Shown: positions 1 to 8,356 of the stretch, in pieces
Layout: every line of letters starts with the position of its first letter
How positions within the stretch are numbered: position 1 is the stretch's first letter
NCBI RefSeq assembly: GCF_051251085.1
Contig: NZ_JBPCZH010000002.1
Location: forward strand, 124,001-188,000
Direction of reading: 5' to 3'
Source of the DNA: Cernens ardua
Lineage (GTDB): Bacteria > Pseudomonadota > Gammaproteobacteria > Pseudomonadales > Halomonadaceae
Length of the DNA stretch: 64,000 nt
The notes under the pieces: model-generated
Told to the model about the DNA's origin: nothing
Databases searched by the model: none
What the model saw: the letters and a program-made list of their open reading frames with translations, nothing else
Program-made: the position numbers and the translations under genes

Positions 1-33
1 TAAAAAATTGGTGCTTTAAAAGGAGAGCTCGCA

Positions 34-1509
34 ATGGCCGTAGAACAGACACCGGCAGTCGATGTCGCTTTATTTGGTGCACTCGGTGATCTGGCCCTGC
101 GCAAGCTCTATGCCGCGATGTATTTTCTTGATCATGGCGGCTTGCTTGCGGAAGAGACCCGTATTCTTGGATTGGCTCGTCAGGACAATGACAATGCAAG
201 CTTCAGTAAGCTTGTTGATGAAGCCCTGCACAAATATGTACCCAAGGAGTCACTGGACAAGGACGTCCTTAAGCGTTTTCTGGGACGCCTCGAATACCTA
301 AAACTGGACTTCGCCGACGAGAAAGGCTATTCCGAAATTGCCAAATGGGGTAAAGGCCATGATCGCCCGCTGGTCGTTTACCTTTCAGTACCGGCCAGCC
401 TTTTTGGTGTGATCTCGGAAAACCTCAAGAAAGCCAAGTGCCTCAATGATGAAAGCCGTGTCATTGTCGAAAAGCCCATCGGCTATGATCTTGAGACTTC
501 CATCGAAACCAACGATGCCATCGGTAGTGTTTTCGCTGAAAGTCAGATTTATCGTATCGACCATTACCTTGGCAAGGAGACCGTTCAAAACCTGTTGGCG
601 CTTCGTTTCGCTAACCCATTGTTCGGTAATCAATGGAATCAGTCCAATATTTCCCATGTGGAAATCACGGTAGCTGAAACAGTCGGTGTTGAAGGTCGTT
701 GGGGATATTATGATCAGGCCGGCCAGGTGCGTGACATGCTTCAGAACCACCTGATGCAGCTGCTTTGCATGATCGCCATGGAACCGCCCACCAGTCTGGA
801 TTCCAATAGTATCCGCGATGAAAAGGTAAAAGTGCTCAAGGCATTGCGTCCGATTGAAGGCGAGCGATTGGCTACTGATGTTGTTCGTGGTCAGTACACA
901 GCGGGTGTTGCCAATGGTAAACCTGTACCCGGATATCTGGAGGAAGAGGGTGCCAATGTGGATTCCCACACGGAAACCTTTGTTGCCCTGAAAGCAGAAG
1001 TGGCTAACTGGCGTTGGGCAGGTGTTCCTTTCTATTTGCGTACAGGTAAACGGTTACCTGAGAAACTTTCGCAAATCGTCATTCACTTCCGTCAACAGCC
1101 ACACTATATCTTTGATCCTGATCAACGTGGGCTGGCAAGCAACAAGCTCGTGATTCGTTTGCAGCCTGATGAAGGTATTAACCTGCAGATCCTTACCAAG
1201 GATTCCGGTCTCGACAAGGGAATGCGTTTGCGTCCTGGTCCACTTCACCTGGATTTCCATAAGGAATTCCCCAAGGAACGTATTCCGGATGCCTATGAGC
1301 GCTTGATTCTAGAGGTAATGAAAGGGCGCCAGTACCTCTTTGTTCGCCGCGATGAAGTCGAATGGTCATGGCGCTGGATTGACAAGCTCATTCAGGGCTG
1401 GGAATCACGCGGTCTTCCTCCCGAGCGTTATCCGGCAGGTACTTGGGGGCCGATTTCGTCTATCGCGATGGTAACCCGTGATAACTATTCCTGGTACGAG
1501 GATTATTAA
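34..1509 (+). CDS. zwf: Glucose-6-phosphate 1-dehydrogenase
   Basis: This enzyme oxidises glucose 6-phosphate to 6-phosphogluconolactone with NAD(P)+, the entry to the oxidative pentose phosphate and Entner-Doudoroff routes, in the cytoplasm. The 491-residue protein is full length for the family. It has the N-terminal nucleotide-binding stretch GALGDLALRKL (about residues 14-24) and the substrate/active-site signature RIDHYLGKE (about 174-182). An AAAGGAG ribosome site lies just upstream of the ATG. The pgl gene starts three bases after the stop, so the two are co-transcribed. Any upstream regulator such as hexR would lie outside the window. The identification is secure; cofactor preference cannot be read from the sequence. 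Confidence 0.97.
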   Translation: MAVEQTPAVDVALFGALGDLALRKLYAAMYFLDHGGLLAEETRILGLARQDNDNASFSKLVDEALHKYVPKESLDKDVLKRFLGRLEYLKLDFADEKGYSEIAKWGKGHDRPLVVYLSVPASLFGVISENLKKAKCLNDESRVIVEKPIGYDLETSIETNDAIGSVFAESQIYRIDHYLGKETVQNLLALRFANPLFGNQWNQSNISHVEITVAETVGVEGRWGYYDQAGQVRDMLQNHLMQLLCMIAMEPPTSLDSNSIRDEKVKVLKALRPIEGERLATDVVRGQYTAGVANGKPVPGYLEEEGANVDSHTETFVALKAEVANWRWAGVPFYLRTGKRLPEKLSQIVIHFRQQPHYIFDPDQRGLASNKLVIRLQPDEGINLQILTKDSGLDKGMRLRPGPLHLDFHKEFPKERIPDAYERLILEVMKGRQYLFVRRDEVEWSWRWIDKLIQGWESRGLPPERYPAGTWGPISSIAMVTRDNYSWYEDY

Positions 1510-1512
1510 GTC

Positions 1513-2184
1513 ATGGCACAGTCACAGTCTCGTGAAGAACTGGCAAGTAGCCTTGCTGAATCCGTAGCGGAGGCGCTCCGCACGGATCTTACCGGGCAGG
1601 AACGGGCATTGCTGATCGTTTCTGGCGGTTCAACACCACTTCCCTTTTTTGAAGCATTGTCCAAGCAATCGCTGGAGTGGGATCGGGTTGACGTCACACT
1701 GGCCGATGAGCGTTGGGTGGATGAATCAGCTGATGACAGCAATACTCGTCTGGTAAAACGTCATTTGATTCAGAATAACGCGGCCAAGGCGACCTTTATT
1801 CCATTGACGACAGGCGACAAAACACCGGAAGAGGGTGTGGAGGCACTGGAAGAGGGCGTGTCCAGGCTAAGTTGGCCTGCCAGCGTCGTTATTCTGGGTA
1901 TGGGGGGTGATGGTCACACGGCTTCTCTATTCCCTGATAGCCCGCAACTGGATGAAGGGCTGACAACGACTAAACCTCTGTTGGCGGTCCATGCGCCCAG
2001 TGTTCCTCAGGCGCGTATTTCCTTTAGTCGACACCAGCTTGCTCAGGCGAAGCGTCACTATATCCATCTGACCGGGGATGAAAAACGTGCCGTATTTTCC
2101 AAGGCCTTTGCCGGTGACGATGTTCATGAAGCCCCTATTCGTGCTTTCATGAAACAGCCGTTGGCACTGTACTGGGCGCCCTAA
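1513..2184 (+). CDS. pgl: 6-phosphogluconolactonase
   Basis: This enzyme hydrolyses 6-phosphogluconolactone, the product of Zwf, to 6-phosphogluconate. The 223-residue length is normal for the DevB-type family. Family motifs are SGGSTPLPFFEAL near residue 37, LADERWV near residue 60 and GMGGDGHTASLFPDS near residue 127. It starts three bases after the zwf stop codon, the usual zwf-pgl pair. A run of three 16-bp repeats and a strong terminator follow, which closes the operon. No edd or eda follows here, although they often do in pseudomonads. Confidence 0.96.
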   Translation: MAQSQSREELASSLAESVAEALRTDLTGQERALLIVSGGSTPLPFFEALSKQSLEWDRVDVTLADERWVDESADDSNTRLVKRHLIQNNAAKATFIPLTTGDKTPEEGVEALEEGVSRLSWPASVVILGMGGDGHTASLFPDSPQLDEGLTTTKPLLAVHAPSVPQARISFSRHQLAQAKRHYIHLTGDEKRAVFSKAFAGDDVHEAPIRAFMKQPLALYWAP

Positions 2185-2206
2185 ATCAAGACGCTGTGTC
2201 GCTAAC

Positions 2207-2250
2207 GTAGTTGTGAAGAAATGTAGTTGTGAAGAAGCGTAGTTGTGAAG
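2207..2250 (+). repeat. Three tandem 16-bp repeats after pgl
   Basis: The element GTAGTTGTGAAGAA occurs at 2207-2220 and 2223-2236, with a third copy (GTAGTTGTGAAG) at 2239-2250, at an exact 16-bp period. The last copy runs directly into the pgl terminator stem. No function is known. Confidence 0.85.
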
Positions 2251-2279
2251 GAGCACTCTTTGTAGAGTGCTCCTTTTTT
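2250..2279 (+). terminator. Rho-independent terminator of zwf-pgl
   Basis: A perfect 10-bp stem (GGAGCACTCT at 2250-2259, AGAGTGCTCC at 2264-2273) with a TTGT loop is followed by six T residues. It reads in the direction of zwf-pgl. Confidence 0.92.
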
Positions 2280-2302
2280 GTATTCGTTCGTTTCAGATTT
2301 GG

Positions 2303-2794
2303 TTATTTTATGACAACAACAGAATTGGCCATTTTTACAATCTGTGATTCCTGTTCTTGTTCAGGGGTATTCGAAGGCATCTTCATTTGAAGAGCATATT
2401 GAGCGCCATCCTGCTGCCACCACAGATTGACGGGCGCGCAAGATCCACCACATGTGATCGCCCGAAAATGTGCTGTAATGCCATTCTTTAAAGTAACGGC
2501 TCGCGTATTGAATGTATAATCACCCAATTTTGATGATCCGCTAATCATCCCGCTAAACCAGTCATGGTTTTCAAAACGCTGATAAAAATCAATCTCGTAC
2601 CCGTGTTTTTGATCTACCGTCCCGATACTGGCACTGGTGACCCCTTTGGGAATCTCAGTGGGGATTCGTAACGAAACCGGTGTCTTCCCTTGTAGCTCAG
2701 TAATGGGATATTTCAGGAGTGAGGGAATGCGATTTGTATGGGGAGAGGTGTTTGAACATCCTTCTGTCATCAACAAGAGCAAACCTGTAATCAA
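2303..2794 (-). CDS. Small putative lipoprotein, start uncertain
   Basis: A protein of about 163 residues that I do not recognise. A short N-terminal hydrophobic segment (FFLITGLLLLMTEGC) ends in a cysteine and is followed by a Ser/Thr/Asn-rich linker, as in a lipoprotein signal peptide, although TEGC is a poor lipobox. The body has a pair of cysteines (ITCGGSCAPVN) that could form a disulfide, which fits an extracytoplasmic location. The only in-frame start near the right place is TTG at 2794. An ATG eight bases upstream is out of frame because of an eight-T run inside the signal peptide. One extra T would join ATG-Asp-Phe-Phe to the frame. The gene may therefore be phase-variable, frameshifted or TTG-started. 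Confidence 0.55.
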   Translation of the reverse strand: MITGLLLLMTEGCSNTSPHTNRIPSLLKYPITELQGKTPVSLRIPTEIPKGVTSASIGTVDQKHGYEIDFYQRFENHDWFSGMISGSSKLGDYTFNTRAVTLKNGITAHFRAITCGGSCAPVNLWWQQDGAQYALQMKMPSNTPEQEQESQIVKMANSVVVIK

Positions 2795-3164
2795 AAAAAA
2801 TCCATTACGAGGTAGCGATAAATCCTGCTAAATATTGTCTGTGATGAGGATTGCCGAGATGTTTTATCAATATGCATGAGTCTCATGATAGATGCACTCA
2901 CCATGGCGGTATCGTGAAAGGAACATTGTAAACACGGATACTCTTCGATGATTATTAATCATTGGTGGGAAAACGCTTTTGTCCATTTCTGGTATGGCAA
3001 TGGGTGATGATGTCCTTTCCAGCTCGCTTACTCTATATTTTGCTAAAGTGATATAACAATTTTGCCAAAATCATGAATATGGACTATTACTAATAAACCA
3101 CCTCCAAATGCGGCAGTGAAGTGCGGCATAACGTCGCGAATAGCGAAAAAACGGTGGTATTTGA

Positions 3165-3309
3165 TTGTGGCACTTGTGCGTAATGGTTACTATGCACGCA
3201 GTTTTTTAGCGACCTTATTTATTTCTTGCACGGAAATAACGGTCTCTCAAGTCTCTCTCGACAGCCTAGGCTGTTTTTATAACCCGACTCTTTGAGTCGG
3301 GTTTTTTTT
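3165..3309 (+). ncRNA. Candidate small RNA with double terminator
   Basis: The stretch 2831-3396 has no convincing protein gene. It ends in two plus-strand terminator hairpins with no plus-strand gene in front of them. A weak promoter-like pair, TTGTGG (3165-3170) and TACTAT (3188-3193) at 17-bp spacing, would start a transcript near 3200 and give an RNA of about 110 nt. No known sRNA family was recognised. The terminators are seen directly; the RNA is inference. Confidence 0.35.
3261..3309 (+). terminator. Two tandem plus-strand terminator hairpins
   Basis: The first hairpin is ACAGC/GCTGT (3261-3274) followed by five T. The second is AACCCGACTC (3281-3290) with GAGTCGGGTT (3294-3303) around a TTT loop, followed by a T run to 3309. 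Both have their T tracts on the plus strand, although the flanking genes at 2303-2794 and 3397-4293 are on the minus strand. Confidence 0.85.
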
Positions 3310-3396
3310 GGCTGAATTTTGAAGGTGCTAGCAGTGGATGGTAGCGATGGATGATGGGGTAGGCAGCGGTGGTTGAAGCGGGCCGAATAAGCCGAA

Positions 3397-4293
3397 TCAA
3401 AGGACGCGATGTGCACGGGCTGATTCCAACAGCGCAAACCAGGCCTCGCGATCCAGGGTAAATGCGCGCTGCGAATCCGCCAGCAACGTTTGTATACGCT
3501 TGCTTCTCAGTGTTCCCACCACAGGCAGCGGGCTACCCGGAATACGATTAAGCCATGCCAGTGCTATTCCCCCGGGACTCAGTTGGTGTTCTTCTCCCAA
3601 TTGGCACAGAAGTTCTTTCACCAGTACACCTTCGAACAGACGTCCACCAAACAGGGGTGAATAGGCCAAACCTTGCATGTTGTCCTGACAACAGGCATCC
3701 CAGCGACCGTCAAAAAGGGCGCTGCTACGCGCAATGGAAAGCTCGAATTGATTGGTTGCCAGAGGAATGTTGAGTACTGCCTGCAGGCGTCGCCATTGCG
3801 CGGGGAGGTGATTCGACACGCCAATAGCACCTACTTTCCCTGCTTCTACGGCACGCTCGAGCGTTCTTGCTGTTTTTTCAGGATCCAGCAGCGGGTCAGG
3901 ACGGTGGAGGAGCAAATGATCCAGACGTTCAACGCGTAAGCGCCCAAGGCTGTTGTCAATGGAGCGTGTCAGATAATCGGGTGAGCTATTGTAATGTTTT
4001 ACCTGAAATGGGGACGGGTCCTGCAGAGCAGGGATGATAGAGGTCTTGGCGACGATACGTACATTGCCTGCAAGCTCTGGCGATAGGGAAAGGGCATCGC
4101 CAAATCTTTGTTCATTGCCGCCCATGGCGCCACTTTCACCGTAGATATCAGCATGATCGAACCAGTGAAGACCTTCCTCTACTCGCGAATGAATCCATTT
4201 GTTTAATGCTTGCCTATTTCCCAGCGAGTCATTCAGATGCAAATTACGCATGCCCAGGATGAACGGTGAGTCAATCAAGTGGGAGCTAGACAC
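3397..4293 (-). CDS. Aldo/keto reductase, YdhF-like
   Basis: A predicted NADPH-dependent aldo/keto reductase of 298 residues, acting on an unknown carbonyl substrate in the cytoplasm. Family signs are FDHADIYG (Asp and Tyr of the active site, around residue 42), LLLHRPDPLLDPE around 128 and GAIGVSNHLPAQWR around 156. These resemble the YdhF-type oxidoreductases. The GTG start at 4293 is preceded by AAGGA about eight bases upstream. A pair of inverted GAAACGATT/AATCGTTTC elements just upstream (4307-4356) could bind a LacI-type repressor. The gene stands alone between sugar genes, so a sugar-related substrate is possible but unproven. Confidence 0.85.
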   Translation of the reverse strand: MSSSHLIDSPFILGMRNLHLNDSLGNRQALNKWIHSRVEEGLHWFDHADIYGESGAMGGNEQRFGDALSLSPELAGNVRIVAKTSIIPALQDPSPFQVKHYNSSPDYLTRSIDNSLGRLRVERLDHLLLHRPDPLLDPEKTARTLERAVEAGKVGAIGVSNHLPAQWRRLQAVLNIPLATNQFELSIARSSALFDGRWDACCQDNMQGLAYSPLFGGRLFEGVLVKELLCQLGEEHQLSPGGIALAWLNRIPGSPLPVVGTLRSKRIQTLLADSQRAFTLDREAWFALLESARAHRVL

Positions 4294-4306
4294 AAAAGGT
4301 TTCCTT

Positions 4307-4356
4307 GAAACGATTAAACATGATGAAAGGCTGTAATAAAGGGTGCGAATCGTTTC
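4307..4356. promoter_or_regulatory. Inverted 9-bp pair, possible LacI-type operator
   Basis: GAAACGATT at 4307-4315 is exactly inverted as AATCGTTTC at 4348-4356. The elements contain the GAAACG half-site common in LacI-family operators and lie directly upstream of the GTG start of the aldo/keto reductase. Binding is inference. Confidence 0.4.
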
Positions 4357-4492
4357 AGGTAACGTTTATTCACACCCTTAGCGTACAATAGCTTACACAT
4401 ATGCAGGCATGTATGCTTGTAAGTAATCCACGCGTGTCAGTATAGGCATATTGAACTAGTCCGGAGTGGGGGGGCGTGATACCCCGTGACGT

Positions 4493-5395
4493 CTATTCGT
4501 GCTCAAGCGTAATATGCTGAACCAGTACATGTTGGCCGCCCGGGGCAAGCCATATTGGGTCGAGCTGTGTACAGGCAGCCTCTACGCATAGGAAATGAAA
4601 TAACTCGTCTTCGGGGATATCACTGGGCGGGTGATTCCCCGGGTGCCAAATAACACTGGAATCGCTCCCTTCCTTGGCAATGCGCAGGTGACGGGTTTCG
4701 TCTGAGCGCGGGTCGACAAGTTCGAGTGGACGACTTGAGTGATAAATGCGATCAAGCGCATCGCGAATAGCCAGTTCGCCCATCTGATCGAACGTTCGTC
4801 CTTCGTTCAGCTTGTCGACGTAGGTAGTGCCCGCAAGGCCATTGACTTTACAGCTGTGACTATTTCCGACAGAAAAGTAGGTATGTAGCGCTTGAGTGAA
4901 GCGTACGGGTGTTTCACCGACGTGCTCAGTGATCAGCTCGATTCTCAGGCGTGTTCTGTTGGCCTGAACAAGCACTCGGGGCGCGAGCTGTTCATCCAGT
5001 TTTTCCACCGGTGAAAGATGGAGCTCGATGCCCTCTATACTCTCACCCTCATATTCATTTTCCTGTGCATCAATACGCCACTGGGAAATACGTGCGTATC
5101 CATGGGCCGGGCCTTTCCCATCCTCCTTGTCTCCAAACCATGGCCAGCAGAGCGGAATGCCGCCACGAATGGCTTCAGGCGCCGTTTTGGGCGTTGATGT
5201 TGTCCAGATCCATCCTGCTTGCCCCTTGGGTGCAAAGTGCAACACCTGTGCACCCTGTAAGGAAACGATGAGTGACCCCCATTCCTGATTGACCAAAAGA
5301 ATGTTCCGGCCTTCCCACGTTTCCTCACGACTGCCGGAAGTCGTTGCCAGCAGTTCTACCAATGCCTGTGGTGTGGATCTGGTCATGCTCATCAT
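4493..5395 (-). CDS. yeaD: D-hexose-6-phosphate mutarotase
   Basis: An aldose-1-epimerase-fold protein of 300 residues. The family interconverts the alpha and beta anomers of glucose 6-phosphate. Matching family sequence includes RGGIPLCWPWFGD (around residue 78), FTQALHTYFSVGN with the catalytic-type histidine (around 166) and DPIWLAPGGQHV near the end. The ATG overlaps the stop codon of glk (ATGA), so the two are translationally coupled. Coupling with glucokinase makes sense because Glk makes glucose 6-phosphate for Zwf, which needs the beta anomer. Two more in-frame ATG codons lie within the first four codons. Confidence 0.9.
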   Translation of the reverse strand: MMSMTRSTPQALVELLATTSGSREETWEGRNILLVNQEWGSLIVSLQGAQVLHFAPKGQAGWIWTTSTPKTAPEAIRGGIPLCWPWFGDKEDGKGPAHGYARISQWRIDAQENEYEGESIEGIELHLSPVEKLDEQLAPRVLVQANRTRLRIELITEHVGETPVRFTQALHTYFSVGNSHSCKVNGLAGTTYVDKLNEGRTFDQMGELAIRDALDRIYHSSRPLELVDPRSDETRHLRIAKEGSDSSVIWHPGNHPPSDIPEDELFHFLCVEAACTQLDPIWLAPGGQHVLVQHITLEHE

Positions 5396-6351
5396 GCCAC
5401 CTCTTCGTTATAAAGGGCTTCGGCGGACCCCAATAGGCCCGTCCATTTGGCTGTCACTACCCAACTTGCAATCTCTTTGGTGTATTCACCCATACGGCCC
5501 TTGTCGGCCAATGCTTCTCTAAAATCACTTTCATCCAGAAGAGGAAGAATACGGGGCAATATGCCGCCTACCAGATAAATCCCTCCGCGCGCTCCAAGCG
5601 TTAACGCAATATCCCCTACGGCATGCCCGAGAATATGGCAAAAACAGAGGACCACCTTACGGGGGAGTGCTTCACCGGCCAGGGCTGCCTCAGTGACTTC
5701 GGCAGGACTTTCAAGCACGGCGGGAGCCCCTTCAAATTCGGAATGGGCACGGTAAAGATCCAGTAGCCCCTGTCCGCACAGGATGCGTTCTATGGATACC
5801 CGACCGTACTGCTTTCTGAACCAGACGAGAAGCTTGTCTTCAAAACTGTCAGTGGGAGCGAAACTGGCGTGTCCACCCTCACCGGCGAGGGGAATCCAGT
5901 AGCGCTGGCTGGGTGCCAGTCCCGCAACACCCAGCCCCGTTCCCGGGCCAATGACAAGGCGGGCGCATCCTTCTGCAGAAGTGCCATCTCCTACTTCATG
6001 AAGATCGTCAATACCTATATGAGGTAACCCGAGAGCCTGTGCCGTAAAATCATTGATGGCCTTGAAAATTTCAAAATCGAATTCACGAATGATTTCCGAC
6101 TTGCGTATAACCCAGGGGTTATTGGTCATTTTGATTTCGTCATGGTGAACAGGGGCAGCAAACGCAAGACAGGCATCGCGGGGCATGTCACAGCCGACCT
6201 TGGCGATGTAGGCTTTTAATGCATCAGCGAGAGAGTCGTAATCAGCCGTCGGCAGAGTATCGATGTGTTGAAGCTCAAACTCGCCGGGGACGACAAGGGC
6301 AAAACGCGCATTGGTTCCGCCAATGTCACCCACTAGCGCTAACTGTGTCAT
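5392..6351 (-). CDS. glk: Glucokinase
   Basis: Glucokinase phosphorylates cytoplasmic glucose with ATP. The chosen start gives 319 residues, against 321 in E. coli Glk. The N-terminal phosphate loop is VGDIGGTNARFAL (residues 7-19), NDFTAQALG contains the catalytic-type Asp, and VIGPGTGLGVA and LAGEGGHASFAP are glucose/ATP contact regions. The frame is open 63 bases further upstream, but the ATG at 6351 has a GGAGAA ribosome site and places the phosphate loop correctly. The gene overlaps yeaD. A HexR-like palindrome lies about 130 bp upstream. Confidence 0.95.
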   Translation of the reverse strand: MTQLALVGDIGGTNARFALVVPGEFELQHIDTLPTADYDSLADALKAYIAKVGCDMPRDACLAFAAPVHHDEIKMTNNPWVIRKSEIIREFDFEIFKAINDFTAQALGLPHIGIDDLHEVGDGTSAEGCARLVIGPGTGLGVAGLAPSQRYWIPLAGEGGHASFAPTDSFEDKLLVWFRKQYGRVSIERILCGQGLLDLYRAHSEFEGAPAVLESPAEVTEAALAGEALPRKVVLCFCHILGHAVGDIALTLGARGGIYLVGGILPRILPLLDESDFREALADKGRMGEYTKEIASWVVTAKWTGLLGSAEALYNEEVA

Positions 6352-6483
6352 TCGGCTTTCTCCATCTAAGTAACTGAAGCCAGGATGAAATGAAAATTGG
6401 CTGTTAGATACCATTTTACCTTAAGGGATCAGTATTGAGGATATGCCAAATGGATAATTTGCCGGTAAATTAGCGACGAATTG

Positions 6484-6498
6484 GGTAATAAAATTACC
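6484..6498. promoter_or_regulatory. HexR-like operator palindrome
   Basis: GGTAAT-AAA-ATTACC is a perfect 15-bp palindrome. The HexR operator of gammaproteobacteria has the form TGTAAT-TAA-ATTACA, so layout and 11 of the 15 core bases agree. HexR, an RpiR-family repressor responding to KDPG, controls zwf, glk, edd and gap genes, and this site lies between glk and gap. The regulator itself is not in the window. Confidence 0.6.
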
Positions 6499-7171
6499 GA
6501 AAAATCCGCTTTTTTGTGACCGGAATGAGCTCGATTATAGTGTCTTAGACTAAAGATTGAGTGGTAAATGAAAAAAATCCCCCCAAAGTATGCGTAAATT
6601 TAGTAACGTCTCGTATCTGCGTAAGCAATGGGCTGAAAGCACGACTCATAAGGCTCTTTTAATGAACGATGTCATTGATTGAGGCATGCGTCGTTTGGAA
6701 ATTCAGCCGAATGGATAAAATGTACCCATGAAAGCCTGTTGTAATCTGGTGCTCATGGCCGAGTAACGGTACACTTCAGCATCCTTTTTCAAATGTGAAG
6801 CCGTTTGTGCATAAAGCCTGGTATAAGGGTAAGGCTTTAAGGCCTAAAGCACGACTTGAAGATACATCTTGAAAACATCGTGCAAACGTGTGTTCGGATG
6901 AAAGGGCATTTTCAAGTAGCTATACCAAGTAGCTGTAAAGCAAATTCGATAACGGATTCGCTCGAGCACAAAGGGTTTAAATACAGATTTTGTTGAATAG
7001 GAATCTGGTTGGACGCAGGTAGCATGAGTCGATGCGGAATCCTGTGTATAGGCAGTGCTTTTGATCATGCGCGTTGTGATCGAAGGGGCGGCATACAGGG
7101 CCGCGTTTTGAGTTTCAGCATTACAAGGCAGTCCGGGAGTCATCTGACGCCTGACTGTTGTCTACATGTAT

Positions 7172-7196
7172 AGCGACAGACATTCGTTTTGTCGCT
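7172..7196 (+). promoter_or_regulatory. Inverted repeat upstream of gap
   Basis: AGCGACA (7172-7178) and TGTCGCT (7190-7196) are exact inverted copies with an 11-base spacer, ending 39 bases before the gap start codon. It could be an operator or a leader hairpin. Confidence 0.4.
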
Positions 7197-7235
7197 TTCA
7201 TGGAATACACTACAGAGACATGTTCTGGAGATATC

Positions 7236-8237
7236 ATGACTTTAAGAGTTGCCATTAACGGTTTTGGTCGTATCGGCCGCAATACACTGCGTGCCCTGTA
7301 TGAAAATGGCTACCGGGACAAAATCGAGGTGGTGGCCATCAATGACCTGGGTAACCCTGCATTGAATGCACATCTACTCGAATTCGATACCACGCATGGT
7401 CACTTTGCATACAAGGTGGAAGAAGCTGGGGATTCGATCAAGGTCGATGGTGATGCAATCAAGATTCTTGCAGAACGTGATCCTGCCAAGCTGCCCTGGA
7501 AAGAGTTGAATGTTGATCTGGTCATGGAATGCACCGGCCTTTTCACCAAACGTGCTGATGCTGCCAAGCATCTGGAAGCGGGTGCGAAACGTGTGTTGAT
7601 CTCTGGCCCCAGCGGTGATGCTGACCTGACATGTGTCTTCGGTGTAAATGATGACAAGCTGACAGCCGAGCATCACATCGTCTCCAATGCATCATGTACC
7701 ACCAACTGTCTGGCACCTGTTGCCAAGGCGCTGAATGATGCCATTGGTATCGAGACGGGTCTGATGACCACCATCCACTCCTATACCAACGATCAGAACC
7801 TGTGTGACGTGTATCACAAGGACATCTATCGTGCGCGTAGTGCTACCCATTCCATGATCCCGACAAAAACAGGGGCTGCTTCGGCGGTCGCGTTGGCGCT
7901 GCCTGAATTGAAAGGGCGTCTGGATGGATTCGCGATGCGTGTACCGACGATCAACGTATCCGTTGTGGATCTGACGTTCACTGCTTCACGTGAAACCACC
8001 AAGGAAGAAATTCACGATATTATCGACAAGGCTGCTGCTGGCTCCAGCGTTTTGGCGGTGAATGAGCTGCCGCTGGTCTCTGTGGACTTTAACCATAATC
8101 CGCACTCGTCCATTTTCGACAAGAACCACACGCGTGTGAGCGGCAATCTTGTGAAGATTCTCTCCTGGTATGATAACGAGTGGGGTTTCTCCAACCGCAT
8201 GCTGGATAACGCACTCGCCATGCAGAAGTTCCTGTAA
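7236..8237 (+). CDS. gap: Glyceraldehyde-3-phosphate dehydrogenase
   Basis: This enzyme converts glyceraldehyde 3-phosphate, NAD+ and phosphate to 1,3-bisphosphoglycerate in lower glycolysis, downstream of the Entner-Doudoroff aldolase. The N-terminal INGFGRIGRN is the dinucleotide-binding loop, SNASCTTNCLAP holds the catalytic Cys (around residue 152), and WYDNEWGFSNRM is the conserved C-terminal signature. The frame is open from 7158, but the ATG at 7236 has a CTGGAGA ribosome site and gives 333 residues, the usual length. The sequence resembles the Pseudomonas-type Gap found near glk and hexR. Epd (erythrose-4-phosphate dehydrogenase) is the main alternative and is less likely. Confidence 0.93.
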   Translation: MTLRVAINGFGRIGRNTLRALYENGYRDKIEVVAINDLGNPALNAHLLEFDTTHGHFAYKVEEAGDSIKVDGDAIKILAERDPAKLPWKELNVDLVMECTGLFTKRADAAKHLEAGAKRVLISGPSGDADLTCVFGVNDDKLTAEHHIVSNASCTTNCLAPVAKALNDAIGIETGLMTTIHSYTNDQNLCDVYHKDIYRARSATHSMIPTKTGAASAVALALPELKGRLDGFAMRVPTINVSVVDLTFTASRETTKEEIHDIIDKAAAGSSVLAVNELPLVSVDFNHNPHSSIFDKNHTRVSGNLVKILSWYDNEWGFSNRMLDNALAMQKFL

Positions 8238-8262
8238 TTCCCTGTATTGAGCGGGTGTGCTG

Positions 8263-8333
8263 AACTGACCAGGTTATTAAACGTTTATTTGGTCAGTTTG
8301 GCGCTATCGGTGGGGGAGACCATTTCCCCCGCC
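8263..8333 (+). terminator. Hairpins after gap, probable weak terminator
   Basis: Two stems follow gap. One is AACTGACCA (8263-8271) with TGGTCAGTT (8290-8298). The other is a 9-bp G-rich stem (8309-8317 with 8325-8333). Neither has a good T run, so termination here is uncertain. Confidence 0.4.
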
Positions 8334-8356
8334 TGTACGTTTAGGTGATCATGCCA

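Larger units (their letters stand above)
6352..7235. other. Long glk-gap divergent intergenic region
   Basis: This 884-bp region separates the divergent genes glk and gap. It holds the HexR-like palindrome (6484-6498), an inverted repeat TAAAGCCT/AGGCTTTA (6812-6819 and 6832-6839) and a hairpin close to gap (7172-7196). A 99-codon minus-strand frame at 6844-7143 has no family resemblance and no convincing ribosome site. I see no gene here. Confidence 0.6.

Noticed and set aside
385..969. Long frame antisense to zwf
   Set aside because: A shadow of the zwf codons; the plus-strand product is an unmistakable dehydrogenase.
6844..7143. A 99-codon minus-strand frame in the glk-gap spacer
   Set aside because: Composition is unusual, there is no family resemblance and no convincing ribosome site.
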